NCBI RefSeq assembly: GCF_000381545.1
Contig: NZ_KB906674.1
Coordinates: 213,814-277,813, forward strand
DNA from: Rhodonellum psychrophilum GCM71 = DSM 17998
Lineage (GTDB): Bacteria; Bacteroidota; Bacteroidia; Cytophagales; Cyclobacteriaceae
Direction: 5' to 3'
Length of the DNA stretch: 64,000 nucleotides
Under the pieces are notes generated by a model. That model made no database searches. It was not told the origin of the DNA and worked only from the letters and a program-made list of their open reading frames with translations. Made by a program: the position numbers and the translations under genes. The first letter of the stretch is position 1. Each line of letters opens with the position of its first letter. Shown here one piece after another: positions 45,297 through 54,300 of the stretch.

Positions 45297-46283
45297 TCAA
45301 TGAAACATTTCCTCGATCAATGCGGTATAAAAATCCTTGATTTCCATGCCTATTGCCCTGACTTGCTGGGTGATCAAACTGGTTTCAGTCTGCCCGGGAA
45401 CCGTGTTGATTTCTATAAAGTAGAATTTGTTGGTTTCGAATTCCAAGAAGTAATCCACCCTGACGGCTCCTTTGCAATTGAGTTTTTGGTAAACTGTGGC
45501 TACGACTCTTTTGACGCGCTCTACTTCCTCTTCAGACATTCTTCCCGGCGTGATTTCTTCCGTGATGCCCGGTGTATATTTGGCTTCAAAGTCAAAAAAC
45601 TCCTTAGAACTTACGATCTCAGTGGCGGGTAAAACTGTTGTTGTCCCTGCGGCTTTGAACACCCCGATGGAGAATTCCCTTCCGGAAACAAATTCCTCCA
45701 CCAAGACTTGATTGTCTTCCGCAAAGGCCTTGTCCAGCGCTTCCTGAAGTTCCTCGGGATTTTTGACCTTACTCATTCCGATACTGCTGCCACCATTGTT
45801 GGGTTTGACAAAAAGCGGGAGTCTCAATTCCTTCAGGATTTTAGCGGTGTTTTCTCCGGTATTCTCGAAAAGTTGCAGGGATTTTGCCACATAAAGTTCA
45901 GGGATATCCTGTACAATCGCCTTTGTATACCCCTTATTCATGGTAATTGCAGAAGTAAGGGCATCGCAGGTGGTGTACGGGATTCCGATCATGTCAAAAT
46001 AACCGGCAAGCTTTCCATCTTCCCCAGGAGATCCGTGGAGAATGTTGAACACGCCATCGAAGGTGATTTTTTGGTCATTCAGGAGAATGGAAAAGTCATT
46101 GAGATCGACGGATATTTTTTCGCCGGATTCGGTTTCGTGGTACCAATCCCCTGGATAAATCAAAATCTTAAAAACAGTGTACTTTTCCCGATCAAGGCTT
46201 TTCGCTACTTCCGTAGCACTTTTAAGGGAAATGACGGATTCACCGGTATATCCTCCGGTGACCAAGGCAATTTTTTTCTTCAT
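45297..46283 (-). CDS. ddl: D-alanine--D-alanine ligase
   Basis: Ddl joins two D-Ala for the peptidoglycan stem peptide. The 328-residue ATP-grasp enzyme shows ALVTGGYTGESVISLKSA at the N-terminus, FNILHGSPGEDGKLAGYFDMIGIPYTTCDALTSA, LFVKPNNGGSSIGMSKV, QVLVEEFVSGREFSIGV, and the metal site YFIEINTVPGQTE. The motif TPGQTE, where most Ddl enzymes have PGmT/PGFT, is a small variation. It is monocistronic. Confidence 0.95.
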   Translation of the reverse strand: MKKKIALVTGGYTGESVISLKSATEVAKSLDREKYTVFKILIYPGDWYHETESGEKISVDLNDFSILLNDQKITFDGVFNILHGSPGEDGKLAGYFDMIGIPYTTCDALTSAITMNKGYTKAIVQDIPELYVAKSLQLFENTGENTAKILKELRLPLFVKPNNGGSSIGMSKVKNPEELQEALDKAFAEDNQVLVEEFVSGREFSIGVFKAAGTTTVLPATEIVSSKEFFDFEAKYTPGITEEITPGRMSEEEVERVKRVVATVYQKLNCKGAVRVDYFLEFETNKFYFIEINTVPGQTETSLITQQVRAIGMEIKDFYTALIEEMFH

Positions 46284-46606
46284 AGCGCTCAGGGGTTGAC
46301 ACCACGAATTACATAAAAATCAGCTTAATTTATCAAAGAATGATCGGGAAATTTTCAAAAGACAAAGGATTGAGTTCATTTTTGAATCTTTCTCCTTATA
46401 TGTGGAATTGGTTTTGTTAGGGGTGAGCATTGCAAAACGATTGAAAATCAGGCATTCCTAGAGTTTGTTTATTTTTCAATTCCCCGAAATCTCTACCTGT
46501 CTAACGTAAGGAAATGTTGTGAACCTATGCTTCCATTTATCAAAAAGAACATTTCCGTTTGATCAATTTATTTAACTTTAGCATTGGAAATAAAACCCAT
46601 TTATTC
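46284..46606. other. Intergenic region between divergent ddl and the DPP IV gene
   Basis: These 323 bases have no gene, hairpin terminator or repeat copy that I can support. Promoters for both neighbours should lie here; only a near-match TAACTTTA (46573-46580) before the right-hand gene is visible. Confidence 0.4.
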
Positions 46607-48787
46607 ATGAATAAATTAAAGATATTCTCAGCATTGTTGCTGGGCCTGTTGCTTGTCAACAACTCGATTGCCCAAGAAAAAAAGAAAGTCGCCTTAGCCG
46701 ACGTATTCAAGTCCAATGCTTTTAGCCAAAAATCCGTCTATGGGATCAACTGGATGAAAGACGGGCAATATTACAGTTCCTTGCAACGTGGTACAGCAGG
46801 TCCAAAGGTCGTCAAAATCAATGTGGCCACCGGTGCTGAATCAGGAGTTTTGATTGATGGTGCTGCCCTACGCGTGGATTTTTCCAGTTATTCCTTCAAT
46901 CCCGATGAGACTAAAGCCTTGATCGGTTCCGAAGTGGAAAGCATTTACAGGCGATCCAGCAAAGGAGTTTACCATGTGGTGGATCTCAAGACAGGTCAAG
47001 CGCAAAAACTCATGGATGGCGAGAAAATCATGCATGCCACCCTTTCTCCCGACAACGATAAGGTTGCCTTTGTGAAGGACAACAACCTTTATATGCTTGC
47101 CTTGGCAAACAATCAGCTTACGCAAATCACGACTGATGGAAAGTGGAACCATATCATCAATGGATCGGCAGACTGGGTTTATGAAGAGGAATTTTCCATG
47201 TCACAGGCGTTTGATTGGTCTCCAGACGGAAAGAAAATCGCTTTTATCCGATTTGATGAAACCGATGTTCCCGAATTCAACATGCAGACTTGGGGGAAAT
47301 TGTATCCTGAAGATTATAAATTCAAATATCCAAAAGCCGGGGAGAAGAATGCAGAGGTAAGCATCCACGTGTATGAATTGTCCTCGCAAAAAACCGTTAA
47401 GGTGGATGCTGGAAGTGAAATAGACATTTATCTGCCACGGATTTATTGGACAGGGGATGCCAATACGCTCGCATTCTTGCGCGTCAACAGGCTTCAAAAT
47501 CAAATTGACCTGCTCTATGCGAATGGAGAAACAGGAGAGACCAAATTGATACTTGAAGACAAATCAGAGACCTATGTGGATTTGGATTACAATGATGACC
47601 TTCGATTCTTGGAGGGCAACAAAGGCTTTATCAGAACTTCAGAGAAGGATGGCTACAAGCATATCTACCACCATGACAACCAAGGGAAGTTGATTCGACA
47701 AATCACCACCGGAGATTGGGAAGTGACCAATCTGGTCGGGATCGATGAAAAGGGAAAGAAAATATACTTTATGTCTACCGAGGTTTCTCCGATGGAAAGG
47801 AATCTTTTTGTCATCAACTTGGATGGAAAGGGCAAAAAAATGCTGACGCCAGAAAAAGGGACCTATTCGGTCAACATGAGCAAGGATTTCAAATATTTCA
47901 TTGCCAATTTTTCAAATTCCAGCACGCCTTTGCAGGTGACGCTTCATGATTCCTCGGGGAAGCTTCTGAAGGGATTGGAAGACAATGCGGCACTTCAAAC
48001 GTCGCTTGAAAATTTCGAAATCACGCAAAAGGAGTTTTTTAAATTCAATACCGTAGACGGAACCTCCTTGAACGGCTACATGATCAAACCGGCAGATTTT
48101 GACGAGGGTAAAAAATATCCGGTCCTGATGTATGTTTATGGTGGACCGGGTTCGCAAAACGTCAACAATTCCTGGGGAGGAACCCGGGATTTTTGGCATC
48201 AGCATTTGGCATCCGAAGGCTACATTGTGGTCTGTGTGGACAATAGAGGCACTGGGGGAAGAGGTAGGGATTTCAAACATGTGACCTACGCCAATCTGGG
48301 CAAGTATGAAACCGAGGATCAGATAGCCGGTGCCAAATATTTGGGAGGATTGCCTTTTGTGGACCAAACAAGGATCGGTATTTGGGGTTGGTCTTATGGT
48401 GGATACATGTCCTCATTGGCCTTGATGATCGGCAATGATGTGTTCAAGACAGCCATTGCAGTAGCACCGGTGACCACTTGGAGATATTATGACACGGTTT
48501 ACACGGAGCGCTTCTTGCAAACGCCACAGCTCAATGCTGCGGGTTATGACGACAACAGTCCGATCACCCATGTCAATAAACTGAAAGGAAATTTCCTTTT
48601 GATCCACGGAACGGGGGATGACAATGTTCATTTCCAGAATTCTGTTGACTTGGTCGATGCGCTTATCAAGGCCGACAAGCAGTTTGAAACCATGTTTTAT
48701 CCCAACAAGAACCATGGGATTTACGGTGGAAACACCACTTGGCATTTGTATTCTTTGATGACTGACTTTATTAAAAGGAAGCTGTAA
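46607..48787 (+). CDS. S9 family dipeptidyl peptidase IV
   Basis: This 726-residue secreted peptidase starts with a signal peptide (MNKLKIFSALLLGLLLVNNSIAQ). A DPP IV N-terminal beta-propeller follows (about 60-470; note WVYEEEFSMSQAFDWSPDGKKIAF, whose Glu pair binds the substrate amine). The catalytic alpha/beta-hydrolase domain has Ser in GIWGWSYGGYMSS, Asp in HGTGDDNVHFQN and His in NKNHGIYGGNT. It removes N-terminal dipeptides, usually Xaa-Pro. An upstream in-frame ATG at 46559 would add a non-signal extension. Confidence 0.95.
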   Translation: MNKLKIFSALLLGLLLVNNSIAQEKKKVALADVFKSNAFSQKSVYGINWMKDGQYYSSLQRGTAGPKVVKINVATGAESGVLIDGAALRVDFSSYSFNPDETKALIGSEVESIYRRSSKGVYHVVDLKTGQAQKLMDGEKIMHATLSPDNDKVAFVKDNNLYMLALANNQLTQITTDGKWNHIINGSADWVYEEEFSMSQAFDWSPDGKKIAFIRFDETDVPEFNMQTWGKLYPEDYKFKYPKAGEKNAEVSIHVYELSSQKTVKVDAGSEIDIYLPRIYWTGDANTLAFLRVNRLQNQIDLLYANGETGETKLILEDKSETYVDLDYNDDLRFLEGNKGFIRTSEKDGYKHIYHHDNQGKLIRQITTGDWEVTNLVGIDEKGKKIYFMSTEVSPMERNLFVINLDGKGKKMLTPEKGTYSVNMSKDFKYFIANFSNSSTPLQVTLHDSSGKLLKGLEDNAALQTSLENFEITQKEFFKFNTVDGTSLNGYMIKPADFDEGKKYPVLMYVYGGPGSQNVNNSWGGTRDFWHQHLASEGYIVVCVDNRGTGGRGRDFKHVTYANLGKYETEDQIAGAKYLGGLPFVDQTRIGIWGWSYGGYMSSLALMIGNDVFKTAIAVAPVTTWRYYDTVYTERFLQTPQLNAAGYDDNSPITHVNKLKGNFLLIHGTGDDNVHFQNSVDLVDALIKADKQFETMFYPNKNHGIYGGNTTWHLYSLMTDFIKRKL

Positions 48788-48858
48788 ATAATTTACAGTT
48801 AGGAATTTAAAAAATACAGTGATTCGTTTTGCGAGGCTATGACCTCTCCAAATGCAAC

Positions 48859-48900
48859 AAAAAAAGGCAAGATCCATTTCACGGGGATCTTGCTTTTTTG
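48859..48900. terminator. Terminator after the DPP IV gene
   Basis: A hairpin GCAAGATCC/GGATCTTGC is followed by a long T-run. It lies within an open frame upstream of the 48958 start, which argues that this frame is not coding before 48958. Confidence 0.85.
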
Positions 48901-48957
48901 TTTTTTTGCTTAAAATCCCTATCTTATTTCAATTTAAAACCCCAAAAAGCAGCCATT

Positions 48958-49332
48958 ATGAGAGAGAAACTGAATGCATCCATACAATCCCTGAGTTTGA
49001 TCATCGTGGCGGCAGGGCTTTCCTGGGTGGTGTGGGCGGGCGATACGACCATGCGCGACATGCTCACCTATTTGATCATCTTGGTGACTTTCATTGAAAT
49101 CTTGAGTCTTTATTTGGTGGGTAAAATTTATCCCGATAGCCATACGACTTTAAAAATCGGGGTGATTGCTGGACTGTTGATCCTTCTGGGAATCAAAACG
49201 ATGTTGCCCTCATTTTTCATTCCCCTGACGATCACCGTTTTTGCCTTGAATTTCTTTTATAATTTCTATACCAACAACAAAAGGAGGAGGGGGACTTTTA
49301 GGAAAAAATTCGGCAAAAAATTCAAGCTTTAA
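48958..49332 (+). CDS. Small membrane protein of unknown function
   Basis: This 124-residue protein has four predicted transmembrane helices and a strongly basic C-terminal tail (NNKRRRGTFRKKFGKKFKL). I do not recognise the family. The start at 48958 (MREKLNAS) is just after a terminator, so it has its own promoter. Its TAA stop codon coincides with the left end of dispersed repeat copy 4. Confidence 0.72.
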   Translation: MREKLNASIQSLSLIIVAAGLSWVVWAGDTTMRDMLTYLIILVTFIEILSLYLVGKIYPDSHTTLKIGVIAGLLILLGIKTMLPSFFIPLTITVFALNFFYNFYTNNKRRRGTFRKKFGKKFKL

Positions 49333-49500
49333 CCCGTGTTTTGCATGATCAACTCCATTTCAGTCTGAAATTGCGTATTCATCAGTCTTTGACAATTGTT
49401 TTTGACTTCACCATATCGGTTCTATTCCTTGTTTACCATTGGTCTGATTTTCTTGTGGTTTAAACCCGATTGAGTAGCCTATGCATATTTCGGATTTAAG
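49330..49500 (+). repeat. Dispersed intergenic repeat, copy 4 (forward)
   Basis: It starts TTTAACCCGTGTTTTGCATG, carries CAGTCTGAAATTGC, TTTTTGACTTCACCATATCGG and GGTCTGATTTTCTTGTGGTT, and ends GCCTATGCATATTTCGGATT. Its first bases form the stop codon of the preceding gene. Confidence 0.8.
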
Positions 49501-49567
49501 TGTTTTTGTCTTCGTATATTGGCACATTATTTGAAATTTCAAAATTCACGAAACAAACAACGCTTTA

Positions 49568-50023
49568 ATGAAAAAATTAATATTGGTTTTCATGCTTTTT
49601 TCGCCGTTATGTCTTTTTGCCCAAGCCAAACTTGACAAAATGGTAAACGAAAGAAACAGCCTGCATCAACAGTGGAGAACCTCAGAAAACAAGAAAACAG
49701 GGATTTTCGGCAACCGAACCAAAAAAGACATGGTGGAAACGAATGACTGGATGGAGCGGATCATTCAAAAGGACAACCAAATCATGGATGAATTGAAGTT
49801 GATGAGTGAGATCGAAAAAACGGAAATCACCTATGAGAAAAATGACTACAAATTCATTTCACAAAAGCAGGAAAGGGAAATCACCCAGTTGAAAAGGGCA
49901 TTGACTGAAAAAGAGGAAGTGGTGAATGAGAAAAAATCCGATAAAAGGGTTTATGAATGGACCACCTTGATATTTTTCCTAAGCACTGTTGTCTTGGGAT
50001 ATAAATTTTTCAAAAGGAAATAA
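49568..50023 (+). CDS. Exported coiled-coil protein with C-terminal membrane anchor, unknown function
   Basis: This 151-residue protein has a signal peptide (MKKLILVFMLFSPLCLFAQ). A charged coiled-coil region of about 100 residues follows (MVNERNSLHQQWRTSEN, then EREITQLKRALTEKEEVVNE), then one C-terminal transmembrane helix (WTTLIFFLSTVVLGYKFF) and a KRK tail. The topology would leave the coiled coil in the periplasm, tethered to the inner membrane. I do not recognise the family. It is monocistronic and follows repeat copy 4. Confidence 0.7.
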   Translation: MKKLILVFMLFSPLCLFAQAKLDKMVNERNSLHQQWRTSENKKTGIFGNRTKKDMVETNDWMERIIQKDNQIMDELKLMSEIEKTEITYEKNDYKFISQKQEREITQLKRALTEKEEVVNEKKSDKRVYEWTTLIFFLSTVVLGYKFFKRK

Positions 50024-50084
50024 TAAGAAAAAGAAAGCCCTTCAAGCTTAAGTCAATTCTGGAATTAGGGATAAAGAAAAAAAG

Positions 50085-50130
50085 AAAAACCTTCCTAAAA
50101 TCCGTTTGGCATTTTAGGAAGGTTTTTCTT
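50085..50130. terminator. Bidirectional terminator between the 49568 gene and psd
   Basis: A stem of about 17 bp (AAAAACCTTCCTAAAAT and its complement) with a 9-base loop and T-runs lies between convergent genes. Confidence 0.88.
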
Positions 50131-50188
50131 TTAAGGTGCGATTTCCATGGAATTATAGGAAGCACAAAAGACTGGAAGACCCTATAAT

Positions 50189-50854
50189 TTATGGCCTTTT
50201 AAGCCTTGCAATCGGCGTAAATGCACCCTTGGTTTTGTCGTCGATCTTCACGAGTATTTCAGCATCCAGCGGGAGAAATACATCCACACGCGAGCCAAAC
50301 TTGATAAAGCCAAATTCTCCTCCCTGAATGACGGGACTGCCTTCTTTCACATACCACTTGATTCGACGGGCCACTGCGCCAGCGATCTGTCTGACCAAAA
50401 GTTTCACACCATCCTTGTTTTGGATGACCATGGTGGTACGTTCATTTTCGAAACTGGATTTTGGGTGCCAAGCCACCAGATATTTCCCGGGATGGTATTT
50501 GAAATATTCTACCACTCCGGAAATGGGAGACCTGTTGACGTGAACGTTTATAGGGGACATGAAGATGGAAACTTGTTTCCTTCTCTCATTCAGGTATTCC
50601 GATTCCATGGTTTCCTCGATGACCACGACTTTGCCATCTGCAGGTGCATAGACAAGGTTCTCATCATTGGGCAAAGGGATATATGGGTTTCTAAAAAATT
50701 GCAAAACCAATAGATAAAGGATTACGCTGACAAGCAGGCTGAAATTCAAGAGCATTTCCTGCTCCGGCAAAAACTGGTGTAGGGCTAAGTTTAATCCTGT
50801 CAGTATAATCAACATCCAGAACAATAATTTCCTTCCTTCTTTGTGAATTGTCAT
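50189..50854 (-). CDS. psd: Phosphatidylserine decarboxylase (short type)
   Basis: Psd makes phosphatidylethanolamine from phosphatidylserine. The 221-residue protein is the short archaeal-like type, with N-terminal membrane segments (LLFWMLIILTGLNLALHQFLP) and the self-cleavage site in GGEFGFIKFGSRVDVF, where the G-S bond yields the pyruvoyl group. SPINVHVNRSPISGVV is also present. The start at 50854 (MTIHKEGRK) fits the family. cdsA, the entry to the same pathway, lies 1.4 kb upstream on the same strand. Confidence 0.94.
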   Translation of the reverse strand: MTIHKEGRKLLFWMLIILTGLNLALHQFLPEQEMLLNFSLLVSVILYLLVLQFFRNPYIPLPNDENLVYAPADGKVVVIEETMESEYLNERRKQVSIFMSPINVHVNRSPISGVVEYFKYHPGKYLVAWHPKSSFENERTTMVIQNKDGVKLLVRQIAGAVARRIKWYVKEGSPVIQGGEFGFIKFGSRVDVFLPLDAEILVKIDDKTKGAFTPIARLKRP

Positions 50855-50928
50855 GTTGGGGTAAAAATTTAAAAGGTGTGGAAATCGCTTCCACACCTCA
50901 AATATAATAAACTTTCTTATTTCAGGGA

Positions 50929-52206
50929 TTAGAAACCTCCACGGTAGGTATAAGTCTTGGCCACTTTATCGATGGCTACGATGTATGCTGCTATCCGTAA
51001 AGGCACTTCATATTTGACCGCTGTAGCATAAACATTGTCAAAAGCGTCTTTCATGATCCTGTCAGACCTTCTGTTGACTCTTTCTGCAGTCCATTTGTAT
51101 CCCAATCGGTTTTGTACCCATTCGAAATAAGAGACTGTCACGCCGCCTGCATTGGCCAGAATATCCGGCACTGCCATGATACCTTTTTCATTGATGATGG
51201 CATCTGCCTTTGCGGAAGTTGGCCCGTTGGCGCCTTCTACGATAAGTTTTGCCTTGATCCTGTCCACATTGTGGATGGTGATCACATCTTCTACCGCTGC
51301 AGGGACCAAAACGTCCACATCCAATTCCAACAATTCCATTGGATCATTGAGTTTGTCTGCTCCGGTGAATCCTTCAAGCGTACCTCTGTTGCCATCTCGG
51401 TAGGCAATGGCTTCCTGGATATTGATCCCAGCCGCATTGAAATAAGCACCGGAAATATCGGAGATCGCAACGATTTTCAAGCCTCTTTCTTCCAAAAGCA
51501 AGGATGCCCAAGAACCCACATTTCCAAAACCCTGCACTGCGCAAGTGGCTTGAAAAGGATTGATTTTTAGTTTTTGCATGGCTGCAAGTGTGGACACCAT
51601 CACTCCACGTCCGGTGGCTTCGGTTCTTCCCAAAGAACCACCCAAAACAAGCGGTTTACCTGTCACCACCGCATTCACGGTCATTCCATGGGCTTTGGAG
51701 TATTCATCCATCAGCCATGCCATCTCCCGTGGACCTGTCCCCATGTCTGGAGCAGGGATATCCTTGTCCGGACCGAAAACATCCAGCATCGACAGGGTAT
51801 AGGCGCGGACGAGCCGCTCAATTTCACCTGCGGACATTTCGCGGGGATTGCATTTAACACCACCTTTACCACCTCCGAAAGGAATATCCACGACAGCACA
51901 TTTCCAAGTCATCCATGCGGCCAATGCCCTTACCTCATCCAAGTGAACATCTGGAGCAAAGCGGATTCCACCCTTCGCAGGGCCCAAAATATTGGAGTGA
52001 ATCACACGGATGCCTTCAAATACCTGGATTTTTCCATTGTCCATGGTAATGGGAAGCGATACGATTACTTGTTTGGCGGGATTTTTCAGCACGTTGTAAA
52101 CCTCATCAGAGAGGCCTAGTTTTTCAGCTGCAAGGTTAAACCTTTCCATCATTGACTCCAAAGGATTTTCTTTGTCCTTAATAGGAGCCGGTTCAATGTA
52201 AGCCAT
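50929..52206 (-). CDS. Glu/Leu/Phe/Val-family dehydrogenase (probable glutamate dehydrogenase)
   Basis: This 425-residue NAD(P)-dependent enzyme interconverts glutamate and 2-oxoglutarate. Substrate and catalytic motifs are PAKGGIRFAPDVHLDEV, WKCAVVDIPFGGGKGGV and the catalytic Asp in DIPAPDMGTG. The Rossmann signature is AVQGFGNVGSWAS. The length fits hexameric bacterial GDH. It is encoded between cdsA and psd, probably within one transcription unit or next to it. Confidence 0.94.
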   Translation of the reverse strand: MAYIEPAPIKDKENPLESMMERFNLAAEKLGLSDEVYNVLKNPAKQVIVSLPITMDNGKIQVFEGIRVIHSNILGPAKGGIRFAPDVHLDEVRALAAWMTWKCAVVDIPFGGGKGGVKCNPREMSAGEIERLVRAYTLSMLDVFGPDKDIPAPDMGTGPREMAWLMDEYSKAHGMTVNAVVTGKPLVLGGSLGRTEATGRGVMVSTLAAMQKLKINPFQATCAVQGFGNVGSWASLLLEERGLKIVAISDISGAYFNAAGINIQEAIAYRDGNRGTLEGFTGADKLNDPMELLELDVDVLVPAAVEDVITIHNVDRIKAKLIVEGANGPTSAKADAIINEKGIMAVPDILANAGGVTVSYFEWVQNRLGYKWTAERVNRRSDRIMKDAFDNVYATAVKYEVPLRIAAYIVAIDKVAKTYTYRGGF

Positions 52207-52281
52207 ATTTGGGGGTCATTTAGTTGATTGAATCAATTACAATACAATATTAATGAGATTTTTAATAGGGTATAGGCATTT

Positions 52282-53139
52282 TTAAAAGATTTTCAAAAAT
52301 GCGGCAATAAATGGGGCAGATAATAGCAATCCGTCAAAACGATCCATAAATCCACCGTGCCCAGGCAAGGCCTTTCCGGAATCTTTGATCTCGATGCTGC
52401 GCTTAAAAAGCGATTCTATCAGATCTCCATAAGTACCTGCAATGATGATAATTCCTGTGATGACGTACCATTGCCAAGATTCCAGGGAATTGAAATAGTT
52501 GGAAAGGATAAAAGCCATCAAAAACGCAGTGGCTGCACCTCCCAAAAAACCCTCCCAGGATTTTTTGGGGGAAACCCTTTCGAACAATTTTGTCTTTCCA
52601 AATTTCGTTCCCGCAAAGTAGGCACCGGAGTCACTTGCCCATAAGATCAGAAGCGATCCAATGATGACTTCATAGTGAAACGTCCCATCAACGGCAAAGG
52701 CGGATACATTCAGGAGTGAAAAGGGAACGGAGACATAGAAGATGCCCAAAAAGGTGTAGGCGATTCCCGTAAATGGTTTTTTGTCAGATTTCCGATAAAG
52801 CTTGATGAAGAAAATCAAGGAGGCCAAGGGGAATATCAGAAAGTAGAATTTATTTCCCAAATGTCCGATTTCAATAAAAAATGAAAGGGTGAAAATCGTC
52901 AGGCCTAAGAATGTACCGAAACTCCTCAATGGCAACATGCCATCAAGGCCCGAAAGTTTGTAAAATTCCATCTGGGAAAACCCCAAAAGCAATCCGAAAA
53001 TAATAAAATACGCCCATTCACTGTAAAGTGAACCGATGATGATGATACTTGCGCCAATCAATGCTGTGATTACCCTTTGGCCAAGATTGCTGTAGTTGTT
53101 GATGTTGAACCTTGACCTTAGTTTAAAAGGTGATCTCAT
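52282..53139 (-). CDS. cdsA: Phosphatidate cytidylyltransferase
   Basis: CdsA makes CDP-diacylglycerol, the precursor of phosphatidylserine and other phospholipids. The 285-residue protein has about eight membrane helices and the family signature near the C-terminus: WASDSGAYFAGTKFGKTKLFERVSPKKSWEG, then GTYGDLIESLFKRSIEIKDSGKALPGHGGFMDRFDGLL. I choose the ATG at 53139 (MRSPFKLRSRF). Its start overlaps the DUF2007 gene by 17 bases. Confidence 0.96.
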   Translation of the reverse strand: MRSPFKLRSRFNINNYSNLGQRVITALIGASIIIIGSLYSEWAYFIIFGLLLGFSQMEFYKLSGLDGMLPLRSFGTFLGLTIFTLSFFIEIGHLGNKFYFLIFPLASLIFFIKLYRKSDKKPFTGIAYTFLGIFYVSVPFSLLNVSAFAVDGTFHYEVIIGSLLILWASDSGAYFAGTKFGKTKLFERVSPKKSWEGFLGGAATAFLMAFILSNYFNSLESWQWYVITGIIIIAGTYGDLIESLFKRSIEIKDSGKALPGHGGFMDRFDGLLLSAPFIAAFLKIF

Positions 53140-53329
53140 GCTGTATGATGTTAATGGCCATAAGTGAATTGTCATTGGGTACCATTACTTCATATTGGCC
53201 ATGAATTTGGTAGACTGATTCTTTTTTATTGATGATGACTGCATTGATTCCATGTTCCTCCAAGACCCCCTTGACGATCTCAGCCCTCACCGGGGATCCG
53301 TTTTCAAATACCTTCTGCCAATTTTTCAT
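53123..53329 (-). CDS. DUF2007 domain protein
   Basis: This 68-residue protein matches the DUF2007 putative signal-transducing fold: WQKVFENGSPVRAEIVKGVLEEHGINAVIINK, then GQYEVMVPNDNSLMAINII. The family is a small ferredoxin-like fold of unknown role. It overlaps the CPBP gene upstream by 26 bases and cdsA downstream by 17, which suggests translational coupling. Confidence 0.85.
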   Translation of the reverse strand: MKNWQKVFENGSPVRAEIVKGVLEEHGINAVIINKKESVYQIHGQYEVMVPNDNSLMAINIIQHEITF

Positions 53330-54263
53330 TGTCTCTTTGCTGTTGGTTTTTTTCCTTAAAAACTTTGATGCCCAGGATCATGATCAATAAGCCCAGCAGG
53401 GCGAAAGATATGGAAACCTGATCCGTTTCCTCGATATCAAAGTTAACTTTACCCAATTTATTTAAATAAACCAAGATAACCGTAAAAGCATTGTTCATTA
53501 TGTGTGCGGCAATCGGATAAATAAGGCTTCCAGAGTACAGATACAAATATCCGAAAATTGCTCCCAAAAGCATTCTTGGAAAAAAACCATAGAACTGTAA
53601 ATGGATTGCAGAAAAAATCAAGGCGGTCAGCCAGATGCCAATATGGGCGTTTCCGGTGTACAGATGCAGTTTTGGTTGCAATACGCCGCGAAAGAGAAAT
53701 TCTTCTCCCAAACCCGCCAATAGGCCAATGACCAACAAGCCCATCAAAAATTCCCCAACATTATCAAAATCCGTCAGGAATTTTGTCATCCCCATGGCCA
53801 TCTCCTCTTTTTCCTTTAACACTTGCTCCAGACCACTCAGCATTTCCGGGAATTTGACATTGGCATTCCAGTCAATCAAAAGAGCATTGAATAGGACTCC
53901 GCCAACCATCACCAAGAGTGTCAATCCCAAACCCGTGAACCTAAAGTTGTAAATTTGTTGTTTCCATTCAATATCGGCTTTGTCCACCCATTTGATAATC
54001 ACCAAGGCTGCAAGAAAAAAGGCCAATCCGCCGCCTAATCCCTGAGCAAAGAGAAAGGCCATTCGCCCATTGGGGTGTTGACTCTCCCCCGTGAACAGGG
54101 AAACCATTTCATCCAAGGGAATGGAAAAAAGGGGATTGATCAGTAAGATTCCAATGCCTTGCATGACGATCATTACCCCAATCGTGATCAAAACAATCAC
54201 GATTATCGATAAAAGCCAATTACTTCTCGAGGCAATTGTGGATTGTGTTTTATATATCTCCAT
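53304..54263 (-). CDS. CPBP-family intramembrane metalloprotease
   Basis: This 319-residue membrane protein has about eight helices. It carries the CPBP/Abi motifs: EExxxR in GEEFLFRGVLQ, FxxxH in LIFSAIHLQFYGF, and HxxxN in AAHIMNNAF. Such proteins are related to CAAX prenyl proteases; bacterial members are often of unknown substrate. It is first of a tightly overlapping trio with DUF2007 and cdsA. Confidence 0.93.
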   Translation of the reverse strand: MEIYKTQSTIASRSNWLLSIIVIVLITIGVMIVMQGIGILLINPLFSIPLDEMVSLFTGESQHPNGRMAFLFAQGLGGGLAFFLAALVIIKWVDKADIEWKQQIYNFRFTGLGLTLLVMVGGVLFNALLIDWNANVKFPEMLSGLEQVLKEKEEMAMGMTKFLTDFDNVGEFLMGLLVIGLLAGLGEEFLFRGVLQPKLHLYTGNAHIGIWLTALIFSAIHLQFYGFFPRMLLGAIFGYLYLYSGSLIYPIAAHIMNNAFTVILVYLNKLGKVNFDIEETDQVSISFALLGLLIMILGIKVFKEKNQQQRDNEKLAEGI

Positions 54264-54300
54264 AATTGCGGTAAATTTACACGAAAATTATAATTCAGTA

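Noticed and set aside
48829-48957. Upstream extension of the small membrane protein
   Set aside because: It contains the terminator hairpin of the preceding gene and would place a charged stretch before the first helix.
54091-54300. Upstream extension of dusB
   Set aside because: It runs antisense through the start of the CPBP gene; the conserved DusB N-terminus begins at the GTG at 54301.
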